This document shows positions 36,693-44,488 of a stretch of DNA of 64,000 bases, piece after piece. Numbering within the stretch: position 1 is the stretch's first letter; each line of letters opens with the position of its first letter. The DNA is taken from the NCBI GenBank assembly GCA_002359735.1, contig DENS01000002.1, forward strand, positions 198,666 to 262,665, read 5' to 3'. The notes below the pieces were generated by a model. That model did not search any database and was not told the DNA's origin. It saw only the letters and a program-made list of their open reading frames with translations. This DNA comes from Micavibrio sp. UBA2638. Lineage in GTDB: Bacteria > Pseudomonadota > Alphaproteobacteria > Micavibrionales > Micavibrionaceae. A program made the translations under genes and the position numbers.

Positions 36693-37637
36693 ATGGCTTT
36701 CTTTCTTCCTGGCGATAAAAAACTGGGGGTGGCCACGGGGCGCCGCCGTTATGACCTGCCGCTGAACAAAAGTGCCGGCACCGGATTTTTGGTCTTGCTG
36801 ATTGCCCTGATGACCTTTCTGGGCGTCATGGCCTTGGCGGGCAGTTTTGCGCTGGGGTCAATGGCGCATCACTGGTCATCGGGGCTGGAAAATAAACTCA
36901 CTATAGAAATCCCGGCCGATGATGCAACAGGGACAATCCGTACCCGTGAAGACATTGAAAAACTGAGCGAAAGTGTCACAGAGCGCCTGAGCGCACAGAA
37001 CTTCATTCGTGATATCCATGCGCTTTCACAAACAGAAATACAGGAATTGATTGCCCCGTGGCTGGGCGAGGATGCCGAAAACATCCCGGACATGCCCCTC
37101 CCCGGCCTTATCGCCGTAGAATTTATCACTATAAACGACCATTTGATTGAAAAAATGAGAGCAGATCTAGCCAATATTGCGCCAAATATTGTGATTGACC
37201 GCCATGAAAGCTGGTTGGCCGATATTTTACGCCTGACCGGTGCCTTGCAGTTTGCAACGCTGTTAACGACGCTGATGATCGGCGCAACCACTATCATTGC
37301 CATTGCCGGCGCCGTGAAATCACGTATTGCCATCCACCGCAAAGATGTTGAACTGTTACACCTGATGGGCGCGAGCGATCGCTATATTTCCCGCCAGTTC
37401 CAGCGCCACGCCTTAATTCTGGCCCTTCAGGGGGCCGCCGCGGGCGCAGCCGCAGGATTGCTGGGCTTGCTCGCTATTTCTTTATTTGCAGGCGATACAG
37501 CCGCCGCCTTGTTACCAGAGTTCCAGTTGAATATGATTCATATTTTCACCCTGGCCGCCTTACCGGCCGCCGCCTGTTTCATTGCCGCCGCCACCGCAAA
37601 ATTTACAGTCTTGCGCGAACTGGCGCTTATGCCTTAG
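36693..37637 (+). CDS. ftsX: Cell-division permease-like protein FtsX
   Basis: Membrane subunit of FtsEX with four predicted helices: one near residues 30-55, then three in the C-terminal half with the typical loop containing RIAIHRKDVELLHLMGAS (about residues 213-230). The periplasmic loop between helices 1 and 2 carries the partner-binding region. The protein is 314 residues, as expected. It directly abuts ftsE and is followed by ydcF after 9 bp, so an envelope operon continues. Confidence 0.93.
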   Translation: MAFFLPGDKKLGVATGRRRYDLPLNKSAGTGFLVLLIALMTFLGVMALAGSFALGSMAHHWSSGLENKLTIEIPADDATGTIRTREDIEKLSESVTERLSAQNFIRDIHALSQTEIQELIAPWLGEDAENIPDMPLPGLIAVEFITINDHLIEKMRADLANIAPNIVIDRHESWLADILRLTGALQFATLLTTLMIGATTIIAIAGAVKSRIAIHRKDVELLHLMGASDRYISRQFQRHALILALQGAAAGAAAGLLGLLAISLFAGDTAAALLPEFQLNMIHIFTLAALPAAACFIAAATAKFTVLRELALMP

Positions 37638-37646
37638 GGTCAAATA

Positions 37647-38255
37647 ATGCTTAATTTTGTTCGATGTTTCAGCGTATGTGTTTTTGTTCTCGCCTTTATC
37701 TGGCTGGCGGGCCTGACATTCTATACGGTCAAAATTATCGCCGCCAAACCGGTGCAAAGCACAAAAAAGACCGAGGCCATTATCGTGTTAACAGGCGGCA
37801 ATTACCGCATTGAAACCGGCATGCAGCTCTGGAGCCAGAATTTGGCGCAAGAACTGTTTATCACCGGCGTCTATAAAAACGTGACCCGCCGCGATATTTT
37901 AGAAGAATGGCAAGGAAAAATGCGTCTGCCGCATTGCTGCCTGACATTGGGGTACAAGGCCCAAACAACCGAAGAAAATGCCCGCGAAGTTAAAGACTGG
38001 GTTGATGACAACTATATTCGATCCGCCCGCCTTGTTACATCCAAATACCATATGCCGCGCGCTTTGTTTGAATTTCATATCCTGATGCCGGATCTAGACA
38101 TCATTCCCCACCCGGTTGAGATTGAGGATTACCCTTTAAACCATCCGGTTTTTTGGCGCCTGGCCCTGCTGGAATATCATAAAATGCTGGTGCGTCAATT
38201 CGAACATATTAGCGGCCTGCGCTTTAGCCGCAATCAAGCAGGAGCCCCAACATGA
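37647..38255 (+). CDS. YdcF/DUF218 family envelope protein
   Basis: A 202-residue protein of the YdcF/SanA/ElyC group. The N-terminus is a single membrane helix (about 3-30). The DUF218 core shows IIVLTGGNYRIETG, LFITGV, the TEENAREVKD motif and SARLVTSKYHMPRA. Family members affect envelope polysaccharide and peptidoglycan lipid metabolism; no exact reaction is assigned. The stop overlaps the next start by 4 bp (ATGA), so it is translationally coupled to the PlsC-like gene. Confidence 0.86.
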   Translation: MLNFVRCFSVCVFVLAFIWLAGLTFYTVKIIAAKPVQSTKKTEAIIVLTGGNYRIETGMQLWSQNLAQELFITGVYKNVTRRDILEEWQGKMRLPHCCLTLGYKAQTTEENAREVKDWVDDNYIRSARLVTSKYHMPRALFEFHILMPDLDIIPHPVEIEDYPLNHPVFWRLALLEYHKMLVRQFEHISGLRFSRNQAGAPT

Positions 38256-39724
38256 AAAAATACTGGTTCAGATCCACCGTATTTAATTTGGCCTTTTATG
38301 TGATAACCTTAATCGCCTGCCTGATATGTTTGCCGACCCTGATTATGCCCCGCAGCGCCTTTATGGCGGTTGTTCATGGCTGGGTTTGGTGTGTGCATCT
38401 TCTGGAGCGGCTGATTATGAACCTGCATTTTGAAATTCGCGGTTTGGAACATCTACCCAAGGATGGCACATCATATATCGTCGCGGCCAAACACCAATCG
38501 CCTTATGAAACTTTTAAATTGCATACCTTGTTTGGAGACCCCGCCATTATCCTGAAGCAAGAGCTTTTAAAAATTCCACTCTGGGGGGCTTACCTGAAAA
38601 AATCTGATGTCATTGCGATTGATCGTACATCCCCTGATTTGGCCATCAGTTCCATTCAAGATGGCGCACGCCGCATGAAACAACAAGGCCGGCCCATTAT
38701 TATTTTCCCTCAGGGCACACGCGTTCGCCTTGACGAAACCGTACAAAACAAACCCTACAAAGTAGGTGTGGCCCGATTGCAAGAGGCCACCGACCTGCCG
38801 ATTATTCCCATGGCACTAAACACCGGTTATTTCTGGCCGCGATCAGGTTGGCTGCGCCGCCCCGGCAGGGTTGTTTTTGAATTCCTACCGCCGATTGCAC
38901 CGGGAATGGAACGCAGCGCCTTACTCGCGAAAATCGAACACGCGACCGAAGAAAAATCCGCCGCCCTGTTAAATGAGGCCATACAACAGGAAAATCGAGA
39001 TCATGGCGGCGGCTCCGCCTTGCCGTTGGTGTTATCTATCTTAATTATTATCTGCTTTGCCTACGGCTTTTACTGGTTTTGGGTTGCAGACCAGGTGCGC
39101 CAGCAACACTCGATGTTTTTAGCAAAAAGCCAGCAAAGCGGAAGTATTATGCCATCTGATTTACAGGCGGTGCGCCGGGAAACAAGCGGAATCGTTATTG
39201 GCGGTTTTCCGGGCCCCATTAAAGCGCAGATTAACCATGAAGCCTTTACCGTTCCAACAGGACGATTAGATATAGAGAATATTATGGTGCAAAGCCTGCC
39301 CTTTCCCGGCATGCCCATCCTGGCCGATACAGGCAGGATTACCATTACCCCGTATATGTTTGAACGCCCCCTGGTCTTTGATCACCTAAAGGCCGAGTTT
39401 ACACCGCACAGCAATCGTTTAGACATTGATTATATCTTTCTGGAAAAACAGGATATGCAAGTCCTGATCAAGGGAAGCATTGCCAATAACACCGGCAATG
39501 TACCCGTTATAGATCTGGTTTTAACCCTGCAAAACTATGAGCATTTAATCAGCTACCTGATTGATCAGGGCGCATTGGATGAACGCATGGCTGCCTTTAT
39601 TACCGCTGGTATGAAGGGCCTGGAAAATGAAAATGGCGTGGTCACAATGCCGCTATACAGCCGGGGCGAAAAACTCTATGCCGGGCCATTTTTAATTGGC
39701 AATTTGGCCATGCCCGCCCCTTAA
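38252..39724 (+). CDS. PlsC acyltransferase fused to a membrane-anchored DUF2125-like region
   Basis: The N-terminal 240 residues are a 1-acyl-glycerol-3-phosphate acyltransferase: His81 and Glu86 in KHQSPYE form an HX4E version of the HX4D catalytic motif, FPQGTR at 152-157 binds the phosphate, and a hydrophobic helix precedes them. A second membrane helix at 256-277 then leads to about 210 residues of beta-rich periplasmic sequence with GIVIGGFPGPIK and SLPFPGMPI, resembling DUF2125. A single ORF of 490 aa with no frameshift joins the two, whereas these are usually separate genes. Acyltransferase call firm; DUF2125 resemblance is moderate. Confidence 0.85.
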   Translation: MKKYWFRSTVFNLAFYVITLIACLICLPTLIMPRSAFMAVVHGWVWCVHLLERLIMNLHFEIRGLEHLPKDGTSYIVAAKHQSPYETFKLHTLFGDPAIILKQELLKIPLWGAYLKKSDVIAIDRTSPDLAISSIQDGARRMKQQGRPIIIFPQGTRVRLDETVQNKPYKVGVARLQEATDLPIIPMALNTGYFWPRSGWLRRPGRVVFEFLPPIAPGMERSALLAKIEHATEEKSAALLNEAIQQENRDHGGGSALPLVLSILIIICFAYGFYWFWVADQVRQQHSMFLAKSQQSGSIMPSDLQAVRRETSGIVIGGFPGPIKAQINHEAFTVPTGRLDIENIMVQSLPFPGMPILADTGRITITPYMFERPLVFDHLKAEFTPHSNRLDIDYIFLEKQDMQVLIKGSIANNTGNVPVIDLVLTLQNYEHLISYLIDQGALDERMAAFITAGMKGLENENGVVTMPLYSRGEKLYAGPFLIGNLAMPAP

Positions 39725-39786
39725 AATCCGGCGGATAATATTATGATAGGCGCATTTCTGCAATAAAACCGATCACGGGTACAGAC

Positions 39787-40692
39787 TTAATCTTTGCCTT
39801 TGCGTTCTGGGGATGGCAGTCCTTCAGGGCCCAGCTCAACAATCTTACGGCGAATATCACGGGTGCGGGTAAATACATTGAACAGGTAATCTCCATCCCC
39901 CTTACGAATGGCTTTTTGCAGGGCGCTCAGGTCTTCGGTAAAGCGCCCCAGAATTTCCAATACGGCCTCCTGATTATTCAGAAAGACATCACGCCACATA
40001 ACCGGATCACTGGCGGCAATCCGTGTAAACCCCCGAAAACCGGAGGCCGAGAATTTAATCACCTCGGATCTGGTTTCATCTTCCAGATCATTGGCTGTAT
40101 CCACGATGGAATAGGCAATCAAATGCGGCAAATGGGATGTAATGCCCAAAACCAGGTCGTGACGTTTATAATCCATAATTTCGATACGGGCGCCGCAAGC
40201 CCCCCATAACGCCGATACCTTATCCACCGCGCGTAAATCTGTACTGGGTAATGGTGTCAAGATAACCCAGCGCTCACGGAACAACTCCGCAAACCCGGCC
40301 TCGGGCCCTGAATGTTCGGTTCCGGCAATGGGGTGACCGGGAACCAGTTCAACCGATTCGGGCAAGTGTTGTTGTAAATCACGCACCACAGAGCCCTTGA
40401 CCGAGCCCACATCGGTCACAATTGCACCGGGCTTTAGATAATCGGCGATGGCGCTGGCAACAACGCTCATTGACCCGACAGGCGAACACAGAATGATTAA
40501 ATCGGCATCTTCAACCCCCACGGAAAAACTGGTGGTTGCCTGATCAACCAACGACAACTCCATCGCTTTTTCGCAGACTTTCGGATTAAGATCAACGCAG
40601 GATAAAAACCCCGCCAGGCTCTGCCCCTTAATGTTACGGGCCAAAGAGGAGCCAATTAACCCAAGACCGATAATGCAAATTTTATTAAACAT
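39787..40692 (-). CDS. tyrC: Prephenate/cyclohexadienyl dehydrogenase
   Basis: NAD(P)-dependent oxidoreductase for tyrosine synthesis from prephenate or arogenate. The Rossmann motif GLGLIGSSLARNIK starts at residue 9; GHPIAGTEHSGP and the histidine in GITSHLPHLIAYSIV match catalytic and substrate-binding segments of the family. The 301-residue length fits the TyrA_c-type enzymes without chorismate mutase or ACT extension. It is divergent from metA; the 50-bp gap must contain both promoters. The choice between prephenate and arogenate specificity cannot be made by eye. Confidence 0.93.
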   Translation of the reverse strand: MFNKICIIGLGLIGSSLARNIKGQSLAGFLSCVDLNPKVCEKAMELSLVDQATTSFSVGVEDADLIILCSPVGSMSVVASAIADYLKPGAIVTDVGSVKGSVVRDLQQHLPESVELVPGHPIAGTEHSGPEAGFAELFRERWVILTPLPSTDLRAVDKVSALWGACGARIEIMDYKRHDLVLGITSHLPHLIAYSIVDTANDLEDETRSEVIKFSASGFRGFTRIAASDPVMWRDVFLNNQEAVLEILGRFTEDLSALQKAIRKGDGDYLFNVFTRTRDIRRKIVELGPEGLPSPERKGKD

Positions 40693-40742
40693 TGTTACTA
40701 TCTAAATTCTATAGAGTACAAATACAAGGATATTTAAAGGCA

Positions 40743-41780
40743 ATGCCTCTAATCGCACATAATAAAATGCCCAGCTTTGAAAAGCTCATCGCCGAGGGGC
40801 GAACAGTTTTAACGCCGGAACGGGCCGGGGCGCAGGATATTCGCGAGATGCATATCGGCTTGCTCAACATGATGCCGGATGCGGCGCTGGAGGCAACGGA
40901 ACGACAGTTCTTTCGCCTGGTCGGGGAAAGCAATAAAATCGCCCAGTTTTATATGCACCCCTTTACCCTGCCTGAAATCGAGCGCAGCCCCGAAGCGCGG
41001 CGCCATATCGATCAATATTATGAACCGTTCGAAAAACTACAGGAAGACGGGCTGGACGCGCTTATTATTACTGGCGCCAATGTTTCAACGCCAAATCTTG
41101 AAGACAATGCCTTTTGGGAGCCTTTGCAAAAGGTTATGGACTGGGGCTGGAACAATGTAACCTCCACCATTACCGCCTGTATGGCCACCCATGCGGTGAT
41201 GCAGTTTAAATACGGGCAAAAACGCACGCGCCTGCCGAAAAAACATGTCGGCATTTATAAAAGCCGCGTTCGCGCCCGGGAACACCCACTGGTACGCGGA
41301 ATGAATACCGTCTTTGATGTGCCCCATTCTCGTAACAACGCCCTCAGCTGGGAGCAATTCGAACAGGCCGGCATGCGCATATTGGTCAATTCCTTTGAAG
41401 GCGGCGTGCATATGGCCACCAGCGCAGACGGGTTCCGCCTTGTTTGCTTTCAGGGGCATCAGGAATATGACACCATCAGTATTCTAAAGGAATATCGCCG
41501 CGATTTGGGCCTCTATATGGCGGGGGAAATACCGAATGCGCCGCCCATACCCGACCATTACTTTTCATCCGAAGCCCTTGCGATGATAGACGCCTATAAA
41601 AACGCACCTGGGGATCATTTCCCGGAAGAGGAGATTACGCCCTATATTGAAAACACATGGCGCGATTCGGCGCGTGCCATTATCGGCAACTGGATCGGCC
41701 AAGTCTATCAGACCACCAATATGGACCGGCGCAAACACTTTATGGATGGCATTGACCCGGATAATCCGCTGGGGATTTAA
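40743..41780 (+). CDS. metA: Homoserine O-acyltransferase (MetA type)
   Basis: Transfers an acyl group from acyl-CoA to homoserine in methionine synthesis. Catalytic residues align with E. coli MetA with an offset of four: Cys146 in ITACMATH, His239 and Glu241 in QGHQEYD. The start at 40743 is chosen for an AAAGG site and because the conserved N-terminus MPLIAHNKMPSFEKL begins there. The position that decides succinyl (Gly) or acetyl (Glu) donor in this family, equivalent to residue 111, is Ser115 in GANVSTP. The name as succinyl- or acetyltransferase is therefore left open. It is divergent from tyrC. Confidence 0.92.
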   Translation: MPLIAHNKMPSFEKLIAEGRTVLTPERAGAQDIREMHIGLLNMMPDAALEATERQFFRLVGESNKIAQFYMHPFTLPEIERSPEARRHIDQYYEPFEKLQEDGLDALIITGANVSTPNLEDNAFWEPLQKVMDWGWNNVTSTITACMATHAVMQFKYGQKRTRLPKKHVGIYKSRVRAREHPLVRGMNTVFDVPHSRNNALSWEQFEQAGMRILVNSFEGGVHMATSADGFRLVCFQGHQEYDTISILKEYRRDLGLYMAGEIPNAPPIPDHYFSSEALAMIDAYKNAPGDHFPEEEITPYIENTWRDSARAIIGNWIGQVYQTTNMDRRKHFMDGIDPDNPLGI

Positions 41781-41810
41781 GGCAATTCTCCGCAATACAC
41801 TCTACAAACA

Positions 41811-41837
41811 ACACAGCACACACAGCACACACAGCAC
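41811..41837. repeat. Nine-bp tandem repeat between metA and the methyltransferase gene
   Basis: Three perfect copies of ACACAGCAC followed by a partial degenerate copy lie between two convergent genes. The tract is too short for a CRISPR or regulatory array, and the codons read through it are of Cys/Val low complexity only, so it is probably a slippage-prone minisatellite. Confidence 0.9.
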
Positions 41838-41867
41838 ACCACAGCAAGCGCTAGTAAGCACACCTCA

Positions 41868-42626
41868 TCATTTAATGCGCCCGGCCCCATCCGGCACAGG
41901 GCCGACCTTGCCGCCAAAAAGTCGTACGCCGCGCGTAACGGGCGCTTTGTTGCCGCTGGGGGTATTGGGGCGCGCATAAACCTGTTTGCTGACCTCAACC
42001 ATATGCAAGCCTGCAACAAAGGGCAAAAATGTTTTGCCTAGCCCCTCCACAGTGCGGGCCGATTTCATCAGCAGCGATGATTTATACGGCGGCATGAACA
42101 GGGCTTCTTCGACGCGTTCCTGAATAAATTTATGGTCGCGCAGGTAATGCGATAACTGGGCCACGCTATAGGGCGTACCCTGCCCCATGGGGGACCATTC
42201 CGCATGGGCCCACATGCCGGCGCGGTTTGGCACAACAACCAGCAATCGCCCATTGGGCTTTAAAATCCGATATAATTCACACAGATTATGGGGCAGCTGT
42301 TCAGAAAATTCCAATGCATGCATCATCAAAATGCGATCAACCGATGACGTTTCAATCGGAATGGCCGATTCTTCACTGACCGCAACCAGGTTTTTACCAT
42401 CATGCGGCCAGACATGGGCCCCTTGTGCCGCGGGCATGATGGTAAAGATGCGCTCGGCCTCTTCCATAAACATGCGCATATATGGAACGGGATAGCCATA
42501 GCCCATAACCCGCAGGCCATGAACATCCGACCAGAACTCCCGCACCCTTTCCTGCACAATACGCCGCACAACCCGCCCGATGCGGGATGTATAAAAGGCT
42601 TTGAAATCATAGGCGGAGCTATACAT
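41868..42626 (-). CDS. Class I SAM-dependent methyltransferase
   Basis: A 252-residue protein with a Methyltransf_11-like fold. Recognisable pieces are an MHALEFSEQLPHNLCELYRILKPNGRLLVVVPN segment, in which the LKPNGR motif follows the SAM-binding half, but the N-terminal SAM loop lacks the usual GxGxG, reading instead GYGYPVPYM near residue 40. The last 40 residues are basic and may bind a partner. It is the first gene after metA on the opposite strand and is followed by a Nudix hydrolase. The substrate is unknown. Confidence 0.78.
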   Translation of the reverse strand: MYSSAYDFKAFYTSRIGRVVRRIVQERVREFWSDVHGLRVMGYGYPVPYMRMFMEEAERIFTIMPAAQGAHVWPHDGKNLVAVSEESAIPIETSSVDRILMMHALEFSEQLPHNLCELYRILKPNGRLLVVVPNRAGMWAHAEWSPMGQGTPYSVAQLSHYLRDHKFIQERVEEALFMPPYKSSLLMKSARTVEGLGKTFLPFVAGLHMVEVSKQVYARPNTPSGNKAPVTRGVRLFGGKVGPVPDGAGRIK

Positions 42627-42635
42627 CGTAATAAT

Positions 42636-43085
42636 CTACAACAAATCACGCAGCGCGGAAACCAGTGGCAAATCGGCCGCCGGCATCGGATAATCAAACA
42701 TATCAACCGGGCGCACCCACCGCAGATCCTGATGTTCCGCCGCGCGGGGGATTCCGCGCCAGACGCGACAGACAAATAATGGCATCAAAAGGTGAAAGCT
42801 CTCATAGCCATGCGAGGCAAAGGCAATCGGCGAGAAACAACAGGGGCGCGTTTCAATACCCAGCTCCTCCTCCAATTCCCGCATCAGGGCAAATTCCGGC
42901 GTCTCACCCTCCTCGACCTTGCCGCCGGGAAACTCCCAAAGCCCCGCCATGGATTTACCTTGCGGCCGCTGGGCCAGCAAGACGCGGCCATCGGCATCCA
43001 CCAGCGCCGCCGCCGCCACATGGACAATCGGCATATTGGGCCGTTCCGGTTTTGGCGCATCCAGGGCTTCTTCACATTTGCTCAT
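42636..43085 (-). CDS. mutT: Nudix hydrolase, MutT-type 8-oxo-dGTP diphosphatase
   Basis: Cleans the nucleotide pool of oxidised dGTP. The Nudix box runs from Gly55 to Gly76 with Glu61, Arg69, Glu70, Glu73 and Glu74 in place; WEFPGGK precedes it, as in MutT. The length of 149 aa is slightly longer than E. coli MutT because of an N-terminal extension of about 20 residues. It is co-directional with the methyltransferase (9-bp gap). A terminator for the upstream isomerase gene lies before it, so it probably has its own promoter. Confidence 0.85.
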   Translation of the reverse strand: MSKCEEALDAPKPERPNMPIVHVAAAALVDADGRVLLAQRPQGKSMAGLWEFPGGKVEEGETPEFALMRELEEELGIETRPCCFSPIAFASHGYESFHLLMPLFVCRVWRGIPRAAEHQDLRWVRPVDMFDYPMPAADLPLVSALRDLL

Positions 43086-43121
43086 GGTCTAAAATTCCTG
43101 TCATGGGTATGGACACAATAG

Positions 43122-43152
43122 AAAAAGCCGCGACATCATGGCATCGCGGCTT
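43122..43152 (-). terminator. Rho-independent terminator of the parvulin gene
   Basis: A perfect 9-bp stem (AAGCCGCGA with TCGCGGCTT) and a 10-nt loop are followed on the minus strand by a T-run. It is 25 bp downstream of the isomerase stop codon and upstream of mutT. Confidence 0.88.
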
Positions 43153-43176
43153 GTTCATTCCTTACATTAGATCAAA

Positions 43177-44301
43177 TTATTCACCCGCGGCCGGTTCAAT
43201 GTCATTGCCGTTGATGTCATATTTTTTAATCTTTGCGCCATCGCGCCAATCGGCCAGCATTTCCTCAAGCAGCTCTTTCTGAACTTCTTTTTCCAGAAAC
43301 GGCTTGGCTTCCTCAAAGGTAGGCTTTGGACGCTGACGTTTATCTTCAACCTTGATTACGTGATACCCGAAATCTGTTTTCACTGGCTCTTTGGTTACGG
43401 CCCCTTTTTTCATTGAAAAGGCCATATCGGCAAATTCAGGAACAACGTCGCCCTTGGCAAAATACCCAAGCTCCCCACCGTTATCGGCGGTGTTATCCTT
43501 GGAATGTTCTTTGGCCAAATCGGCAAATTCTGCGCCATCATTCAACTTGGCGATAATGTCTTTTGCCACGGCTTCGTCATCCACCAGAATGTGGGCCGCT
43601 TTGACTTCTTCAACATCTGGCTGGGCTTTGACAAATTCATCATAAGCCTGTTTCAAACGCTTATCCGTCAGCTTTTTGGCAACTTCCTGTTCCAGATAGG
43701 CGGCGCGAATGATTTGTTCTTTGGCCATTGCGATTTTTTTCTGAACCTCTTCCGAGCTTTCAACGCTTTTTGTATCAATATTCATCTCAACAACTTTGGC
43801 GTTAATGACTTGCTCCTGCGCCAAGGGGAAAAGCTGCGCGATAGGCAATTGACGAATATTCGGCGGTAATTGCGTAATAAAGTTCAAAACATCAAGACGC
43901 ATCACTTCTTCATCGCCAACCATTGCCACGACAGGATTGCCCGGCTCAATTTCCGGTACGTCACTGGTGGCTTGCTCGGCAGCGGCTTCTTGCTGCGTAT
44001 CATCGTTTTGATCATCAGCGGAAGCGGCTGCTTCCTGCGCCTCGGCTGCGGCGCTATCATCACCGGCATCGGCCATGTCTTGCGCGGCCTGGGCTTGCGC
44101 ATCAGCATCGGTTTCGGCGTCATCGCCTGCTGCGGCCACATCTTGTGTGCCTTGTGCAATATTTGCATCGGTGCCTGTTGTCATTTGCCCGGATAGATAG
44201 GCAAGCGCACCAACAGCAACCAACGCCAGCACGACAAGCACGATAATTACCGCGTTTCCGCTCTGGGTTTTCTTCATGGAATTTAATTCAGTCATATTCA
44301 T
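43177..44301 (-). CDS. Membrane-anchored parvulin-type peptidyl-prolyl isomerase
   Basis: Periplasmic folding catalyst of the SurA/PrsA type, 374 residues from the ATG at 44301, which has an AAGGA site 5 bp upstream. A membrane anchor lies near residues 17-36. An Ala/Asp/Gln-rich acidic low-complexity linker of about 80 residues follows. A chaperone-like helical region precedes the parvulin domain, which starts at KAAHILV and contains GGELGYF and a GYHVIKV closing strand. It is divergent from secA, a common alphaproteobacterial arrangement, so it should help exported proteins fold after Sec transport. Confidence 0.9.
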   Translation of the reverse strand: MNMTELNSMKKTQSGNAVIIVLVVLALVAVGALAYLSGQMTTGTDANIAQGTQDVAAAGDDAETDADAQAQAAQDMADAGDDSAAAEAQEAAASADDQNDDTQQEAAAEQATSDVPEIEPGNPVVAMVGDEEVMRLDVLNFITQLPPNIRQLPIAQLFPLAQEQVINAKVVEMNIDTKSVESSEEVQKKIAMAKEQIIRAAYLEQEVAKKLTDKRLKQAYDEFVKAQPDVEEVKAAHILVDDEAVAKDIIAKLNDGAEFADLAKEHSKDNTADNGGELGYFAKGDVVPEFADMAFSMKKGAVTKEPVKTDFGYHVIKVEDKRQRPKPTFEEAKPFLEKEVQKELLEEMLADWRDGAKIKKYDINGNDIEPAAGE

Positions 44302-44404
44302 ACCAATCCTTTGATTTTTGAAATATCCAACGAAACTAGCGCGGCTGATTACGTATTTCAACACTATTCACATTGATATTAACAAAAACCATACAAACTG
44401 GCGC

Positions 44405-44429
44405 GGGGTCTTGTTGACGTATTGACCCC
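44405..44429. promoter_or_regulatory. Inverted repeat overlapping the secA promoter
   Basis: Arms GGGGTC and GACCCC, 13 bp apart, flank the -35 region of the predicted secA promoter, so a repressor or activator dimer could bind there. Arms of only 6 bp make chance possible. Confidence 0.35.
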
Positions 44430-44442
44430 AGAGGCTTATAGA
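44414..44442 (+). promoter_or_regulatory. Predicted sigma-70 type promoter of secA
   Basis: TTGACG at 44414-44419, a 17-bp spacer and TATAGA at 44437-44442 form a near-consensus promoter about 45 bp before the secA ATG. It lies in the secA-isomerase divergent region. Confidence 0.5.
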
Positions 44443-44488
44443 GTAGATTAACCAATAAATTCATACACCAACACCGTTAGGGATAATC

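Noticed and set aside
40693..40742. SAM-responsive riboswitch before metA
   Set aside because: The 50-bp gap to tyrC is too short, and no SAM-II type pseudoknot pattern is visible.
41811..41850. Short-spaced repeats as a possible CRISPR array
   Set aside because: The units are only 9 bp, with no spacers and no cas genes.
42665..43282. Plus-strand open frame opposite mutT and the isomerase end
   Set aside because: It is proline- and arginine-rich by shadow composition, and mutT is clear on the other strand.
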